A stretch of DNA of 64,000 nucleotides from NCBI GenBank assembly GCA_026224825.1, contig JAMFRO010000002.1, forward strand, positions 62,001 to 126,000, given 5' to 3'. Shown in pieces: positions 30,737-38,438 of this stretch; position 1 is the stretch's first letter; each line of letters begins with the position of its first letter. The stretch comes from a bacterium. Lineage in GTDB: Bacteria > Pseudomonadota > Alphaproteobacteria > Acetobacterales > Acetobacteraceae. Below the pieces are notes generated by a model. It saw nothing but the letters and a program-made list of their open reading frames with translations, did no database searches and was not told the origin of the DNA. Both the position numbers and the translations under genes were made by a program.

Positions 30737-32141
30737 TAAGAATTCTCTCTACCAGCTCTTTGACCGTGGGAATAAAACCGTTTGAATAAAACGGGTCCGT
30801 GCCAAAACGATGCGCGTTATGCCCGGCGAACATCAGATTATTATCCAGCGCCGCCTCGTCCCCAGGTGCGGCATGCGCCACGGCCTGCAGCGATTTCTGG
30901 ATGCAGAAGCTGCGCGGATCGGCTTTTTTGCCGTTGTCGTAATCCGGGCCTTCCTGGCTCCAATTGGAGAAGCGGCATTGGCTAAGGCAGCCCATGCAAT
31001 CCACCTGGTCCTGGTGAATATGCTCGGCATCCTGGGGCGTGACAAAAATCAGCGTCGAGTCTGGGGTGCGCAAAGCATCGATAAAGCCGGCGTCCTCCCA
31101 ATCCTTTACCCGCGCATAATCGGGGGCGGTGAGGTAGACGGAGCGCTTGCGCACCCCCACCCCGTATTCCACCACATGATCGCCCACGGCTTCCGGCGAA
31201 TACGCCACCTGGCGCTCGGTGCGGCCGCGCAATTCGCGCATAAAATCGTTATTCACCGCCGAGGAGTAAAAACCGGTCGGCGAGAATTTGTTCAGAAACA
31301 CATCGCCGGGTTTCAGTTTTAACAACCGGTCCTTCCAGCTCTGCGGGATCGGGCTTTCCTTGGTCAGCAGCGGGCGGGTGCCGAACTGGAAGGCGATCGG
31401 CCCGATATCCGGATTGCCGATATAATCCTTCCACTCATCCAACGCCCAGACGCCGCCAGCCATGATGATCGGCGTGTCGTGCAGGCCGAATTCGCGCATG
31501 GCCTTGCGCAAGGCGACCAGGCGCGGGAAAGGCGATTCCGGCTTGTTGGGGTCCTCGGAATTGGACAGGCCGTTATGCCCGCCGGCCAGCCAGGGGTCTT
31601 CATACACCACCCCGCCGAGCAGGTCCGACACTTTGGAATAGGCGCGCTTCCACAAAGCCGAGAAGGCGCGGCTGGAGGAGACGATGGGGTAGTAATGCAC
31701 ATTGAACTTGGCGGCGATTTCCGCCAGCCGGTAGGGCATGCCGGCGCCGCAGGTGATGCCGTTCACAATACCCTTGGTGCGCTCCAGAATACCGGTGATG
31801 ACACGCTCGGCCCCGCCCATCTCCCAGAGGATATTGGCGTGGATGCGGCCTTTGCCCCCGGAAATATCCCAGGCGCGCTCGGCCTGGGCGATGCCGCCCT
31901 CGATACCGTAAGCCACCAGCTCCTCGTGGCGGTCGCGCCGTGTGCGGCCGTGGTAGATTTGCTCGATAATCTTGCCGTCCTTGTCATAGGAATCGGCGTT
32001 GACGGCGGAAAACGTGCCCGCCCCACCGCTTGCGGCCCAATGGCCGGAAGTGACACCGTTGGAAATCGCAACACCCTTGCCGCCTTCGACCAGGGGGAGA
32101 ACATCGGCGCCACCCATGCGGATGGCATTGATCAACTGCAT
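30726..32141 (-). CDS. Nitronate monooxygenase-like FMN oxidoreductase with C-terminal Cys cluster
   Basis: A 471-residue TIM-barrel flavoprotein of the 2-nitropropane dioxygenase/NMO superfamily: G-G-A-D-V-L-P-L-V-E-G-G-K-G-V near the start, G-I-T-C-G-A-G-M-P, Y-P-I-V-S-S-S-R-A-F, P-I-I-M-A-G-G-V-W and A-F-Q-F-G-T-R-P-L. Residues beyond about 350 form an extra region with C-M-G-C-L-S-Q-C and a later S-F-C-I-Q, which could bind an Fe-S cluster. The physiological substrate is unknown. ATG 32141 is preferred over the open frame up to 32210. The 3' end is triplicated. Confidence 0.85.
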   Translation of the reverse strand: MQLINAIRMGGADVLPLVEGGKGVAISNGVTSGHWAASGGAGTFSAVNADSYDKDGKIIEQIYHGRTRRDRHEELVAYGIEGGIAQAERAWDISGGKGRIHANILWEMGGAERVITGILERTKGIVNGITCGAGMPYRLAEIAAKFNVHYYPIVSSSRAFSALWKRAYSKVSDLLGGVVYEDPWLAGGHNGLSNSEDPNKPESPFPRLVALRKAMREFGLHDTPIIMAGGVWALDEWKDYIGNPDIGPIAFQFGTRPLLTKESPIPQSWKDRLLKLKPGDVFLNKFSPTGFYSSAVNNDFMRELRGRTERQVAYSPEAVGDHVVEYGVGVRKRSVYLTAPDYARVKDWEDAGFIDALRTPDSTLIFVTPQDAEHIHQDQVDCMGCLSQCRFSNWSQEGPDYDNGKKADPRSFCIQKSLQAVAHAAPGDEAALDNNLMFAGHNAHRFGTDPFYSNGFIPTVKELVERILTGK

Positions 32142-32280
32142 TACCCAAAACCCTAAACAGCCCGGCGAGGTACCGGGCATACGGGCGCATTGTATTACAG
32201 ATTGACACATCGCGTGAAGTGCTAGTTGAGGGACAGGTGCGGGTTTGGCCCTGCGCCAGACGCATATTATAGTTAAGGCA

Positions 32281-33036
32281 ATGGAATTTAATTTTTCTGA
32301 AGACGAAATCCAGCGCTACGCCCGGCATATTCTGCTCCGCGAGCTGGGGGGAACCGGCCAGGCCCGGCTGAAAGCGGCCAAAGTGCTGGTGGTGGGCGCC
32401 GGCGGGCTGGGCTCGCCGCTGGCCCTTTATCTGGCCGCGGCCGGGGTGGGGCGCATTGGGCTGGTGGATGCGGATGTGGTGGAGCTGTCCAATTTACAGC
32501 GGCAGATCGCGCATGGCACGGCGGATATCGGCCGGGCGAAGGTGGAGTCGGCCGCCGAGTCGCTGCGGCGGATCAACCCGCTGGTGCAGGTGGTGGAGCA
32601 TAACGAGCATCTCGGCGCCGCAAATGTGGCCGGGCTGATCGCAAGCTACGACATAATTTGCGACGGCACGGATAATTTCGCCACGCGGTTTCTCCTCGCC
32701 GATGCCTGTGTGGCGGCGCAAAAGACCCTCGTCACCGCCGCTGTGCTGCGCTTCGAGGGGCAATTATCCACTTTCAAGCCGCATGAGGGCGGGCCGTGCT
32801 ACCGCTGCCTCTACCCGGAGCCGCCGCCCGAGGGGCTGGTGCCGAGCTGCTCCGAGGCCGGGGTGCTGGGTGCGGTAACCGGGGTGATGGGCACGCTGCA
32901 GGCCACCGAGGTGCTGAAAGAGATCACCGGCATCGGCAAATCCCTTGCCGGTTATCTGCTGGTGTGGAACGCGCTGGATGCGGAATTCCGCAAGATCAGG
33001 CTGAAAAAGGATCCCGCATGTCCCGTCTGTGGCTAG
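32281..33036 (+). CDS. moeB: E1-like adenylyltransferase MoeB/ThiF
   Basis: A 251-residue ThiF/MoeB/HesA-family protein. It has R-Y-A-R-H-I-L-L-R-E-L-G-G-T-G-Q, the ATP-binding V-V-G-A-G-G-L-G-S-P, D-x-D in G-L-V-D-A-D-V-V-E-L-S-N-L-Q-R-Q, and D-G-T-D-N-F-A-T-R. Zinc ligands are C-Y-R-C and C-P-V-C; a possible catalytic Cys lies in S-C-S-E-A-G-V-L-G. It adenylates the C-terminus of MoaD or ThiS for molybdopterin or thiamine synthesis; which one is not decided here because no moaD or thiS is adjacent. ATG 32281. It overlaps the SH3 gene by 19 bases. Confidence 0.88.
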   Translation: MEFNFSEDEIQRYARHILLRELGGTGQARLKAAKVLVVGAGGLGSPLALYLAAAGVGRIGLVDADVVELSNLQRQIAHGTADIGRAKVESAAESLRRINPLVQVVEHNEHLGAANVAGLIASYDIICDGTDNFATRFLLADACVAAQKTLVTAAVLRFEGQLSTFKPHEGGPCYRCLYPEPPPEGLVPSCSEAGVLGAVTGVMGTLQATEVLKEITGIGKSLAGYLLVWNALDAEFRKIRLKKDPACPVCG

Positions 33037-33530
33037 TTTTTTTGGTCCTGCTCTGCGCCGCCGCCCCTGCGCCGGGTGTGGGACCGGGGCCGGGGATTGG
33101 GGCGGTGACCAAGCTGCCGGTGCCGCGCTTTGTCTCTTTGCGCTCGGACCAGATCAATTTCCGCGCCGGGCCGGGGTTCCAGTATCCGGTAACCTGGGTG
33201 TATCAGCGCGCCGGCCTGCCGGTGGAAATCATCGGCGAGTTCGACGTCTGGCGCCAGCTCCTGGCCCCCGATGGCGGCACCGGCTGGGTGCATGAGGCCA
33301 CTTTGCGGGCCCGGCGCAGTTTTTACATTTCCGCTCCCCAGGCCATCATGCGCAGCGCCCCCTCGGCCGATGCCGGGGTGGCTGCTTATTTGAACCAGGG
33401 GGTGAGCGGCGAGCTGCTGCGCTGCGATGCCGGCGCCGATTACTGCAAAGTGAGTGCCGATCACCGCACCGGCTATCTCGCCCGCGGCGATTTCTGGGGC
33501 GCTTTCGACGGCGAGACGGTCGCGCCCTGA
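33018..33530 (+). CDS. Exported bacterial SH3-like domain protein
   Basis: A 170-residue protein with a signal peptide (W-L-V-F-L-V-L-L-C-A-A-A-P). It carries two SH3b-type repeats: one with N-F-R-A-G-P-G-F-Q-Y-P-V-T-W-V-Y and G-W-V-H-E-A-T-L, one with I-M-R-S-A-P-S-A-D-A-G-V-A-A-Y and G-Y-L-A-R-G-D-F-W-G. Such proteins bind cell-wall peptides in the periplasm; no catalytic domain is present. The start overlaps the moeB-like gene and has AAGGA upstream (33007-33011), suggesting translational coupling. Confidence 0.85.
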   Translation: MSRLWLVFLVLLCAAAPAPGVGPGPGIGAVTKLPVPRFVSLRSDQINFRAGPGFQYPVTWVYQRAGLPVEIIGEFDVWRQLLAPDGGTGWVHEATLRARRSFYISAPQAIMRSAPSADAGVAAYLNQGVSGELLRCDAGADYCKVSADHRTGYLARGDFWGAFDGETVAP

Positions 33531-33563
33531 CACATCTGGTGTAAAATTTTTTTCACAATTGGG

Positions 33564-33583
33564 TTGTCCACAGAAAAGGACTC
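33564..33583 (+). promoter_or_regulatory. Near-consensus DnaA box and a GANTC site upstream of gcrA
   Basis: TTGTCCACA (33564-33572) differs by one base from the DnaA box TTATNCACA, and GACTC (33579-33583) is a CcrM methylation site. Both lie 80-100 bases upstream of gcrA. In Caulobacter DnaA activates gcrA, and the promoter is methylation sensitive, so the arrangement is plausible, though single short sites can be chance. Confidence 0.45.
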
Positions 33584-33662
33584 GGGGCGAGCCTGCTAGA
33601 GGTTGCTGTGTCGACCGGACTTGCCTACTGTATATAGTAGATTGCACAGGGGGAGCCACAAT

Positions 33663-34109
33663 ATGGAGTGGAATGACGACACGATCGCCAAGCTTCGTAC
33701 GCTCTGGGCCGAGGGGCTTTCCACGGCCGAAATCGGCCGCCGGTTGAATATTTCCAAAAATGCCGTGGTCGGCAAGGCGCACAGGTTGAACCTGCCCTCG
33801 CGCCCCTCGCCTATCCGCCGCGCCGAGGGCGATGCCGTGCCGCGCCAGGCAGCACCCAAGCGCGCCCAGGGCCCAACCCTGCCGCCTCTGGCTGCCTCAA
33901 TGGGCGCGCCGGTGCCGAGCCTGCGGGCCATAATGCCCACGGCGAAATACACCACCCGCGCCACGCCCTGCTGCTGGCCCATCGGCGAGCCGGGCAAGCC
34001 GAGCTTTCATTTCTGTAATGCGTCAGCGGCCGCTGGTAAGCCCTATTGCGAGGACCATGCCTCCATCGCTTATGTGCGGGTGCGCGATCGGCGCGAGGAT
34101 GTCGCTTAA
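33663..34109 (+). CDS. gcrA: Cell-cycle regulator GcrA
   Basis: A 148-residue GcrA. The N-terminal helix-turn-helix W-N-D-D-T-I-A-K-L-R-T-L-W-A-E-G-L-S-T-A-E-I-G-R-R-L, N-A-V-V-G-K-A-H-R-L is nearly canonical. A Pro/Ala linker follows, and then the C-terminal C-C-W-P-I-G-E-P-G, F-H-F-C-N and Y-C-E-D-H, which binds sigma-70 domain 2. It activates promoters methylated at GANTC. ATG 33663 has a strong GGGGGAG ribosome binding site; the longer frame is ignored. The gene is restricted to alphaproteobacteria and supports the assignment of the organism. Confidence 0.96.
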   Translation: MEWNDDTIAKLRTLWAEGLSTAEIGRRLNISKNAVVGKAHRLNLPSRPSPIRRAEGDAVPRQAAPKRAQGPTLPPLAASMGAPVPSLRAIMPTAKYTTRATPCCWPIGEPGKPSFHFCNASAAAGKPYCEDHASIAYVRVRDRREDVA

Positions 34110-34131
34110 CCGGTAATTATCCGGCTTTTAT
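34108..34131 (+). terminator. Weak terminator-like hairpin after gcrA
   Basis: CCGG and CCGG flanking TAATTAT form a short dyad directly after the gcrA stop, followed by CTTTTAT. The stem is only four to five pairs, so this is a weak call. Confidence 0.3.
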
Positions 34132-34295
34132 CAACAGCTTTGCAAACCGGCAGTGCAACTGACCTTGTGTCAGATGCGCTGCCGTTTTGCATTAAGCGTT
34201 GCGGTGCAGCACATAATTTTAATTGATCATGCCTCGTAATCCGGCCTAGACTTGGCGTGCCGGCGAAAACGCCCGGTGAAAAAAAAGACCCCGTG

Positions 34296-34311
34296 CCTGG
34301 TTCGAACCAGG
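34296..34311 (+). promoter_or_regulatory. Hairpin in the cold-shock gene leader
   Basis: CCTGGTTCGAACCAGG is a perfect 16-base palindrome 20 bases upstream of the cold-shock ATG, preceded by a run of eight A. Cold-shock genes often have structured 5' leaders that regulate translation; this may be part of one. Its resemblance to a tRNA T-arm is discussed under rejected items. Confidence 0.4.
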
Positions 34312-34330
34312 TCAAGAATAAGGTGCGAAG

Positions 34331-34579
34331 ATGGAAACGATGCACGACAACAATCTGCAGGCGGACAGCGCCGTGCTTACCGGTGTTGTAAAATGGTTCA
34401 ACCCCGGAAAAGGTTACGGCTTCATCGCGCCGGATGAAGGCGGAAACGATATTTTCGTCCATATCAGCGCCGTGCAGCATGCCGGCCTGCGCAAGCTCAA
34501 TGAGGGCGAGCGCGTGCGCTTCGCTTTGCAGCAGCGCGAAGGCCGGGTCGCGGCCATCGGAATCGAACGGCTGCACTAA
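34331..34579 (+). CDS. Cold-shock domain protein (CspA family)
   Basis: An 82-residue single cold-shock domain after a short N-terminal extension: G-V-V-K-W-F-N-P-G-K-G-Y-G-F-I (RNP1 region) and D-I-F-V-H-I-S-A-V (RNP2), then L-N-E-G-E-R-V-R-F. It binds single-stranded nucleic acid as an RNA chaperone. ATG 34331 follows AAGGTG; ATG 34340 is an alternative. Flanked by a leader hairpin and a good terminator, so it is monocistronic. Confidence 0.93.
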   Translation: METMHDNNLQADSAVLTGVVKWFNPGKGYGFIAPDEGGNDIFVHISAVQHAGLRKLNEGERVRFALQQREGRVAAIGIERLH

Positions 34580-34589
34580 GCCCTTGCAT

Positions 34590-34619
34590 CCGGCGGCTGT
34601 TCACGCCGCCGGGTGTTTT
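34590..34619 (+). terminator. Terminator of the cold-shock gene
   Basis: CCGGCGGC (34590-34597) pairs with GCCGCCGG (34605-34612) over a 7-base loop and is followed by GTGTTTT. It lies 10 bases after the stop codon. Confidence 0.7.
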
Positions 34620-34628
34620 GACGCAACC

Positions 34629-34656
34629 CAGGATCTGCGCCTCAGGATCTGCGCCT
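34629..34656. repeat. 14-bp tandem duplication downstream of the cold-shock gene
   Basis: CAGGATCTGCGCCT is present twice without gap (34629-34642, 34643-34656), followed by a GC-only palindromic run TGCGGCCGCGCGGCCGCG. The rest of 34620-34839 shows no gene. Confidence 0.9.
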
Positions 34657-34839
34657 GCGGCCGCGCGGCCGCGCTGGTCACACACGGCCTGAGCCGGTTT
34701 GTAAAATTGGCCCGGCGGGGCCCGTACCGCTGGCTACTCTCCCCTGCGCCTAAATCAACCTGAGTTTACTCTATTGTGTTCCACGGTCATGCCCGGCACA
34801 TGCAAATACGGTATGGTCGCGTGTCGTGTGGAGTGAAGC

Positions 34840-36225
34840 ATGGTTGAAGGATTGGCTTGTATAGCGGCGGCTGGTGTTACCGGCCTGCCGCTTTTTGGCG
34901 TGGCACCTGAGGGGCTGGAGGCATTGCTGGCCACCCTGCCCGGTGCCGCCGCACAGGCCGGGCTGACCGCCTTCAAGGCCGAGGCCGGGCAGGTGATGCG
35001 GCTGGAAGAGGCGGCCGTGGTTGGCCTGGGTAGTGCCCCTGCCCTGCATGGCTTCGGTGCCGCCGCCACCGCTCTGCCGCCGGGCAGCATCTGGCATCTG
35101 GCCGGTGCGGATTACGACCGTGAGCAGGCCGCACTCGGCTTTCTGCTCGGCGCGTATCGCTATGATCGTTTCAAAAGCAAAACACGCGGCACCGCATTGC
35201 TGACTCACGAAAACGTGACCGCGCGCAACCACGCTATTGCAACCGGCATCTTTCTGGCACGCGACCTAATTAATATGCCCGCTAATCATCTCGGCCCCGC
35301 GGAGTTAGCGCAGGCAGCCGTTGATCTGGCGGAATATCAGGGCGCTCAGGCCGAACGCGTTAGCGGTGTTGCACTGACAGCGCGTTATCCAGCCTTGGCT
35401 GCCGTGGGGGCAGGCTCAGACCGCGCACCGGAAGTTGTACTACTGACCTGGCAAGGATCTGAATCCGAAATTGATTCGCCGTTAATATCCATGTGCGGCA
35501 AAGGCGTCTGTTTCGATACAGGCGGTTACGATTTGAAACCCAGCGCCGGCATGCTGCGTATGAAGAAGGATATGGGTGGCGCCGCGATTCTGCTTGGGCT
35601 GGCATCGGCCATAATGTCCCTAAACCTACCGGTGAGGTTACAATTGCGCATTGGCTGCGTTGAAAACTCCGTGTCCGGACAAGCTATGCGGCCATCCGAT
35701 GTATTGCAGACTCATGCAGGTTTAACCGTGGAAGTTGGCAATACCGATGCCGAAGGCCGGCTCGTGCTGTGCGATCTTCTGAGCGAGGCCAGCGCTGAAA
35801 ATCCTGACTGGCTGATCGACGCCGCGACGCTGACAGGGGCGGCGCGCGCGGCACTGGGGCCCGATCTGCCGGCGTTGTTCTGCACGGATGAGGCGATGGC
35901 TGCCGCGATTTTACAGGCGGGACAGGAAGCCCACGACCCGCTCTGGCGCCTGCCGCTTTACGAAGGATACGCAAGCTGGCTGGAAAGTAACGTTGCTGAC
36001 ATGAACAATGTCTCTTCAAAACCTTACGCTGGCGCTATTATTGCCGCTTTATTTTTGAAACGGTTCGTATCAAAACAAATACCTTGGGCACATGTTGATA
36101 CATACGCCTGGAACGATACGGCACGTCCTGCACGTCCGGAAGGCGGCGAGGCACAAACATTACGCGCATTGCTCGGCGCCGTTGAACGATTCGCCGCCCA
36201 GCGGCACATAAATGTGCCGCAATGA
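34840..36225 (+). CDS. Leucyl aminopeptidase family (M17) peptidase
   Basis: A 461-residue cytosolic metallopeptidase. The catalytic half has G-K-G-V-C-F-D-T-G-G-Y-D-L-K-P, M-K-K-D-M-G-G-A-A (Lys and Asp ligands), N-T-D-A-E-G-R-L-V-L-C-D (Asp, Glu and the catalytic Arg) and A-T-L-T-G-A-A. The N-terminal domain is divergent and short, as in the alphaproteobacterial M17 group distinct from PepA. Base composition changes from GC-rich to more AT-rich around 35200, inside the gene, then varies. ATG 34840. The gene stands alone. Confidence 0.92.
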   Translation: MVEGLACIAAAGVTGLPLFGVAPEGLEALLATLPGAAAQAGLTAFKAEAGQVMRLEEAAVVGLGSAPALHGFGAAATALPPGSIWHLAGADYDREQAALGFLLGAYRYDRFKSKTRGTALLTHENVTARNHAIATGIFLARDLINMPANHLGPAELAQAAVDLAEYQGAQAERVSGVALTARYPALAAVGAGSDRAPEVVLLTWQGSESEIDSPLISMCGKGVCFDTGGYDLKPSAGMLRMKKDMGGAAILLGLASAIMSLNLPVRLQLRIGCVENSVSGQAMRPSDVLQTHAGLTVEVGNTDAEGRLVLCDLLSEASAENPDWLIDAATLTGAARAALGPDLPALFCTDEAMAAAILQAGQEAHDPLWRLPLYEGYASWLESNVADMNNVSSKPYAGAIIAALFLKRFVSKQIPWAHVDTYAWNDTARPARPEGGEAQTLRALLGAVERFAAQRHINVPQ

Positions 36226-36590
36226 CACTGTTAGTGCTGCGCATTGACCGCAATGCTGACACAACAACATCGCAATGCAGCAACCATGCGCCGCTGTATC
36301 TCATAAATTCAAAAAACATCAGTGAAGCTCTGATAACTCTGGATTTTTTGTGCAGTCGTTGAAATTTTAGGTTTCACGTCAATCAGGCAATTGCATCCCT
36401 GCCGTGCCGCCATGCGTGACCTCAACCAGAACTTTTGACCAGATGTTAATAATTTCGACAATCAGAAGCACATACGTGCCATGTCATCTATTGGAAAATC
36501 TGTATCAGATCGTATACTTAGCTTCACACGGAACGGAATGCCTTCGTTCAGATTCGTTTCAACTGTATTTTCCACCTTAAGGATATAATC
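36226..36590. other. AT-richer intergenic region upstream of the MarR gene
   Basis: A 365-base gap with clearly lower GC than the genes around it. No ORF on either strand resembles a known family and no stable hairpin was seen. The right end holds the candidate MarR promoter and dyad described separately. Confidence 0.5.
36491..36518 (+). promoter_or_regulatory. Candidate promoter with embedded dyad for the MarR-type gene
   Basis: TTGGAA (36491-36496) and TATACT (36513-36518), 16 bases apart, resemble sigma-70 -35 and -10 elements. The spacer contains the dyad ATCTG-TAT-CAGAT (36498-36510), a likely repressor site. The ATG of the MarR-family gene is 73 bases downstream, fitting autoregulation. 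Confidence 0.45.
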
Positions 36591-36962
36591 ATGGCAGCAG
36601 CACCGCTTTCTTCCGACCAGTTGGTTGGTATTCTTCGTGACACCGTTGTCTCTCTGGTGCGCAGAGACGGCGTCGATCTTTCCGCCCGCCAGCTCGGCGT
36701 GTTCCTCACCTGTTATCTCAACGACGGCGCGCATACCGTGCGCGGCCTGGCGCAGGAACTGAACGTTTCGAAGCCGGCGATCACCCGCGCGCTCGATCGT
36801 CTCTCGGAGCTGGATTATGTCCGCCGCAAGGTCGACCCGTCCGACCGCCGCTCAGTGCTGGTGCAGCGTACGGTGAAGGGGGCTGCGTTTTTGCGTGAAA
36901 CGCGCCATATTATGACCGATGCACTCTCAAGCAACAAAGCTGAAGCCTCCAGCCGCCGCTAA
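36591..36962 (+). CDS. MarR-family transcriptional regulator
   Basis: A 123-residue winged helix-turn-helix protein: Q-L-G-V-F-L-T-C-Y, H-T-V-R-G-L-A-Q-E-L-N-V-S-K-P-A-I-T-R-A-L-D-R-L (recognition helix) and the wing Y-V-R-R-K-V-D-P-S-D-R-R-S-V-L-V, characteristic of MarR. It is shorter than usual at the C-terminus, so the dimerisation part is reduced. ATG 36591 with AAGGA. The 3' end overlaps lolA by 44 bases. Ligand and targets are unknown. Confidence 0.87.
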   Translation: MAAAPLSSDQLVGILRDTVVSLVRRDGVDLSARQLGVFLTCYLNDGAHTVRGLAQELNVSKPAITRALDRLSELDYVRRKVDPSDRRSVLVQRTVKGAAFLRETRHIMTDALSSNKAEASSRR

Positions 36963-37605
36963 CCCCTTGCCGCGCCAGTGTTTTGCACTGGCCGCGGCAT
37001 TATTTGTGATGCTGCCCGCAACCCTGCGGGCAGCGCCACCCCCCTCCCCGCTTAAGCCGGCGGATCAGGCACTCATCAGCCAGATCAACAGTTACCTCAA
37101 TAGCCAGAGTGCCATAACCGCCAACTTCCTGCAGGTGGCCGATGACGGCTCCACCCGCACCGGTAAGGCCTGGATGGAACGCCCGGGGCGCATGCGCTTC
37201 GAATATGATCCACCCGATCCGCAATTACTCGTTTCCGGCGGCAACGCGCTGGTCTATCACGACCCCGCATTGAACCAGACCACGAACATCCCGCTCGCCA
37301 GTACGCCGCTCGGTATTTTGCTGGCGCAACATGTGGCGCTGGATTCAGCCGATAGCGAAATCATAAAAATCGACCGTGAACCCGGTGAGATCGATGTCAC
37401 CCTGGCACGCCGTGGCAAGGAAACGCTCGGCAGCCTGACATTGGTATTCGGCGCAAATCCGCTGGAGCTGCGGCAATGGGTGGTAACCGATGCGCAAAGC
37501 CGGCAAACCCGCGTGAGCCTGTACGACATCGCCCCCTCCGCCCCCCTGCCCGATTCGCTGTTCCAATATTCGATCAGCGCGCCCACCAACCGCCGGAGCC
37601 AGTAG
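36919..37605 (+). CDS. lolA: Outer-membrane lipoprotein carrier protein LolA
   Basis: A 228-residue periplasmic chaperone. The signal peptide is residues 18-38 (C-F-A-L-A-A-A-L-F-V-M-L-P-A-T-L-R-A). The mature part has I-N-S-Y-L-N-S-Q-S-A-I-T-A-N-F-L-Q, G-K-A-W-M-E-R-P-G-R-M-R-F-E-Y-D-P-P-D, a classic LolA strand set, and Q-T-R-V-S-L-Y-D-I. It ferries lipoproteins from LolCDE to the outer membrane. Translation probably couples with the MarR gene, which it overlaps by 44 bases; no good ribosome binding site is seen before ATG 36919. Confidence 0.88.
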   Translation: MHSQATKLKPPAAANPLPRQCFALAAALFVMLPATLRAAPPPSPLKPADQALISQINSYLNSQSAITANFLQVADDGSTRTGKAWMERPGRMRFEYDPPDPQLLVSGGNALVYHDPALNQTTNIPLASTPLGILLAQHVALDSADSEIIKIDREPGEIDVTLARRGKETLGSLTLVFGANPLELRQWVVTDAQSRQTRVSLYDIAPSAPLPDSLFQYSISAPTNRRSQ

Positions 37606-37637
37606 AGACGGCAGGACTTCTGGGCTAAACACGCGGC

Positions 37638-38438
37638 ATGAAACTCACCATTGCCACCTGGAACATCAACTCGCTGCGCCTGCGCCAGGCGCTGCTGCAC
37701 CAGCTTAAGCTGGCGCTGGCGCCGGACATCATCTGCCTGCAGGAAACCAAGGTGCCGGATGAACTGTTCCCGGAGGCGATCGGTGCGGCGCTGGGCATGC
37801 CGTACATGCTCAAGCGCGGCATGAAGGGCTATAATGGTGTGGCCATACTCTCGCGCCTGCCGCTTACGCTGGCGGAGGACACGCCGGATTGGTGCGGCAA
37901 AGGCGATTGCCGGCATATCTCCGCGCAGGTGCAGGCCGGGGGCAAGACGCTCACCGTGCATAATTTCTACGTCCCCGCCGGCGGTGATGTTCCGGACCGG
38001 GATGAAAACATAAAATTTGGTCATAAACTGGATTTTGTGGCGGAAACACGCGCGCATTTCGCCAAATACAAACCCAGGCACGCCATCCTCGTGGGCGATC
38101 TCAACATCGCCCCGCAGGAAAACGATGTGTGGAACCACAAGCAGTTGCTCGGCATCGTCAGCCATACGCCGGTTGAGGTGGAAGGGCTGAACGCCTGGAT
38201 GGCGCAAGGCTGGTACGACGCGCTGCGGCATTTCGTGCCGGCGGACCAGAAACTCTACACCTGGTGGTCGTATCGCAACAAGGATTGGGCCGCATCCAAC
38301 CGCGGCCGCCGGCTGGACCACGTATGGATTACACCCGACCTCAAAGCCGGGCTGCAAAGCCACCAGATATTGCGCGAAGCCCGCGACTGGGAACAACCCT
38401 CCGACCATGTGCCCGTGGCCGTGACACTGGAAGTTTAA
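37638..38438 (+). CDS. xth: Exodeoxyribonuclease III
   Basis: A 266-residue endonuclease/exonuclease/phosphatase-fold enzyme: I-A-T-W-N-I-N-S-L-R, C-L-Q-E-T-K (metal Glu), G-Y-N-G-V-A-I-L-S, G-D-L-N-I-A-P (Asp/Asn), W-S-Y-R and the final L-D-H-V-W-I and S-D-H-V-P-V (His). An AP endonuclease for base excision repair. It follows lolA by 32 bases on the same strand. Its stop is immediately followed by a remnant of a PhnB-like gene. Confidence 0.95.
   Translation: MKLTIATWNINSLRLRQALLHQLKLALAPDIICLQETKVPDELFPEAIGAALGMPYMLKRGMKGYNGVAILSRLPLTLAEDTPDWCGKGDCRHISAQVQAGGKTLTVHNFYVPAGGDVPDRDENIKFGHKLDFVAETRAHFAKYKPRHAILVGDLNIAPQENDVWNHKQLLGIVSHTPVEVEGLNAWMAQGWYDALRHFVPADQKLYTWWSYRNKDWAASNRGRRLDHVWITPDLKAGLQSHQILREARDWEQPSDHVPVAVTLEV

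Noticed and set aside
34296-34311. tRNA T-arm or att-like sequence (GGTTCGAACC)
   Set aside because: No acceptor, D or anticodon arms or CCA end surround it; it is a simple perfect palindrome in a cold-shock leader and no integrase or duplicate was found.
36226-36590. Small RNA gene in the AT-rich gap
   Set aside because: No stable hairpin with a T tract and no recognisable RNA family; only the MarR promoter could be supported.
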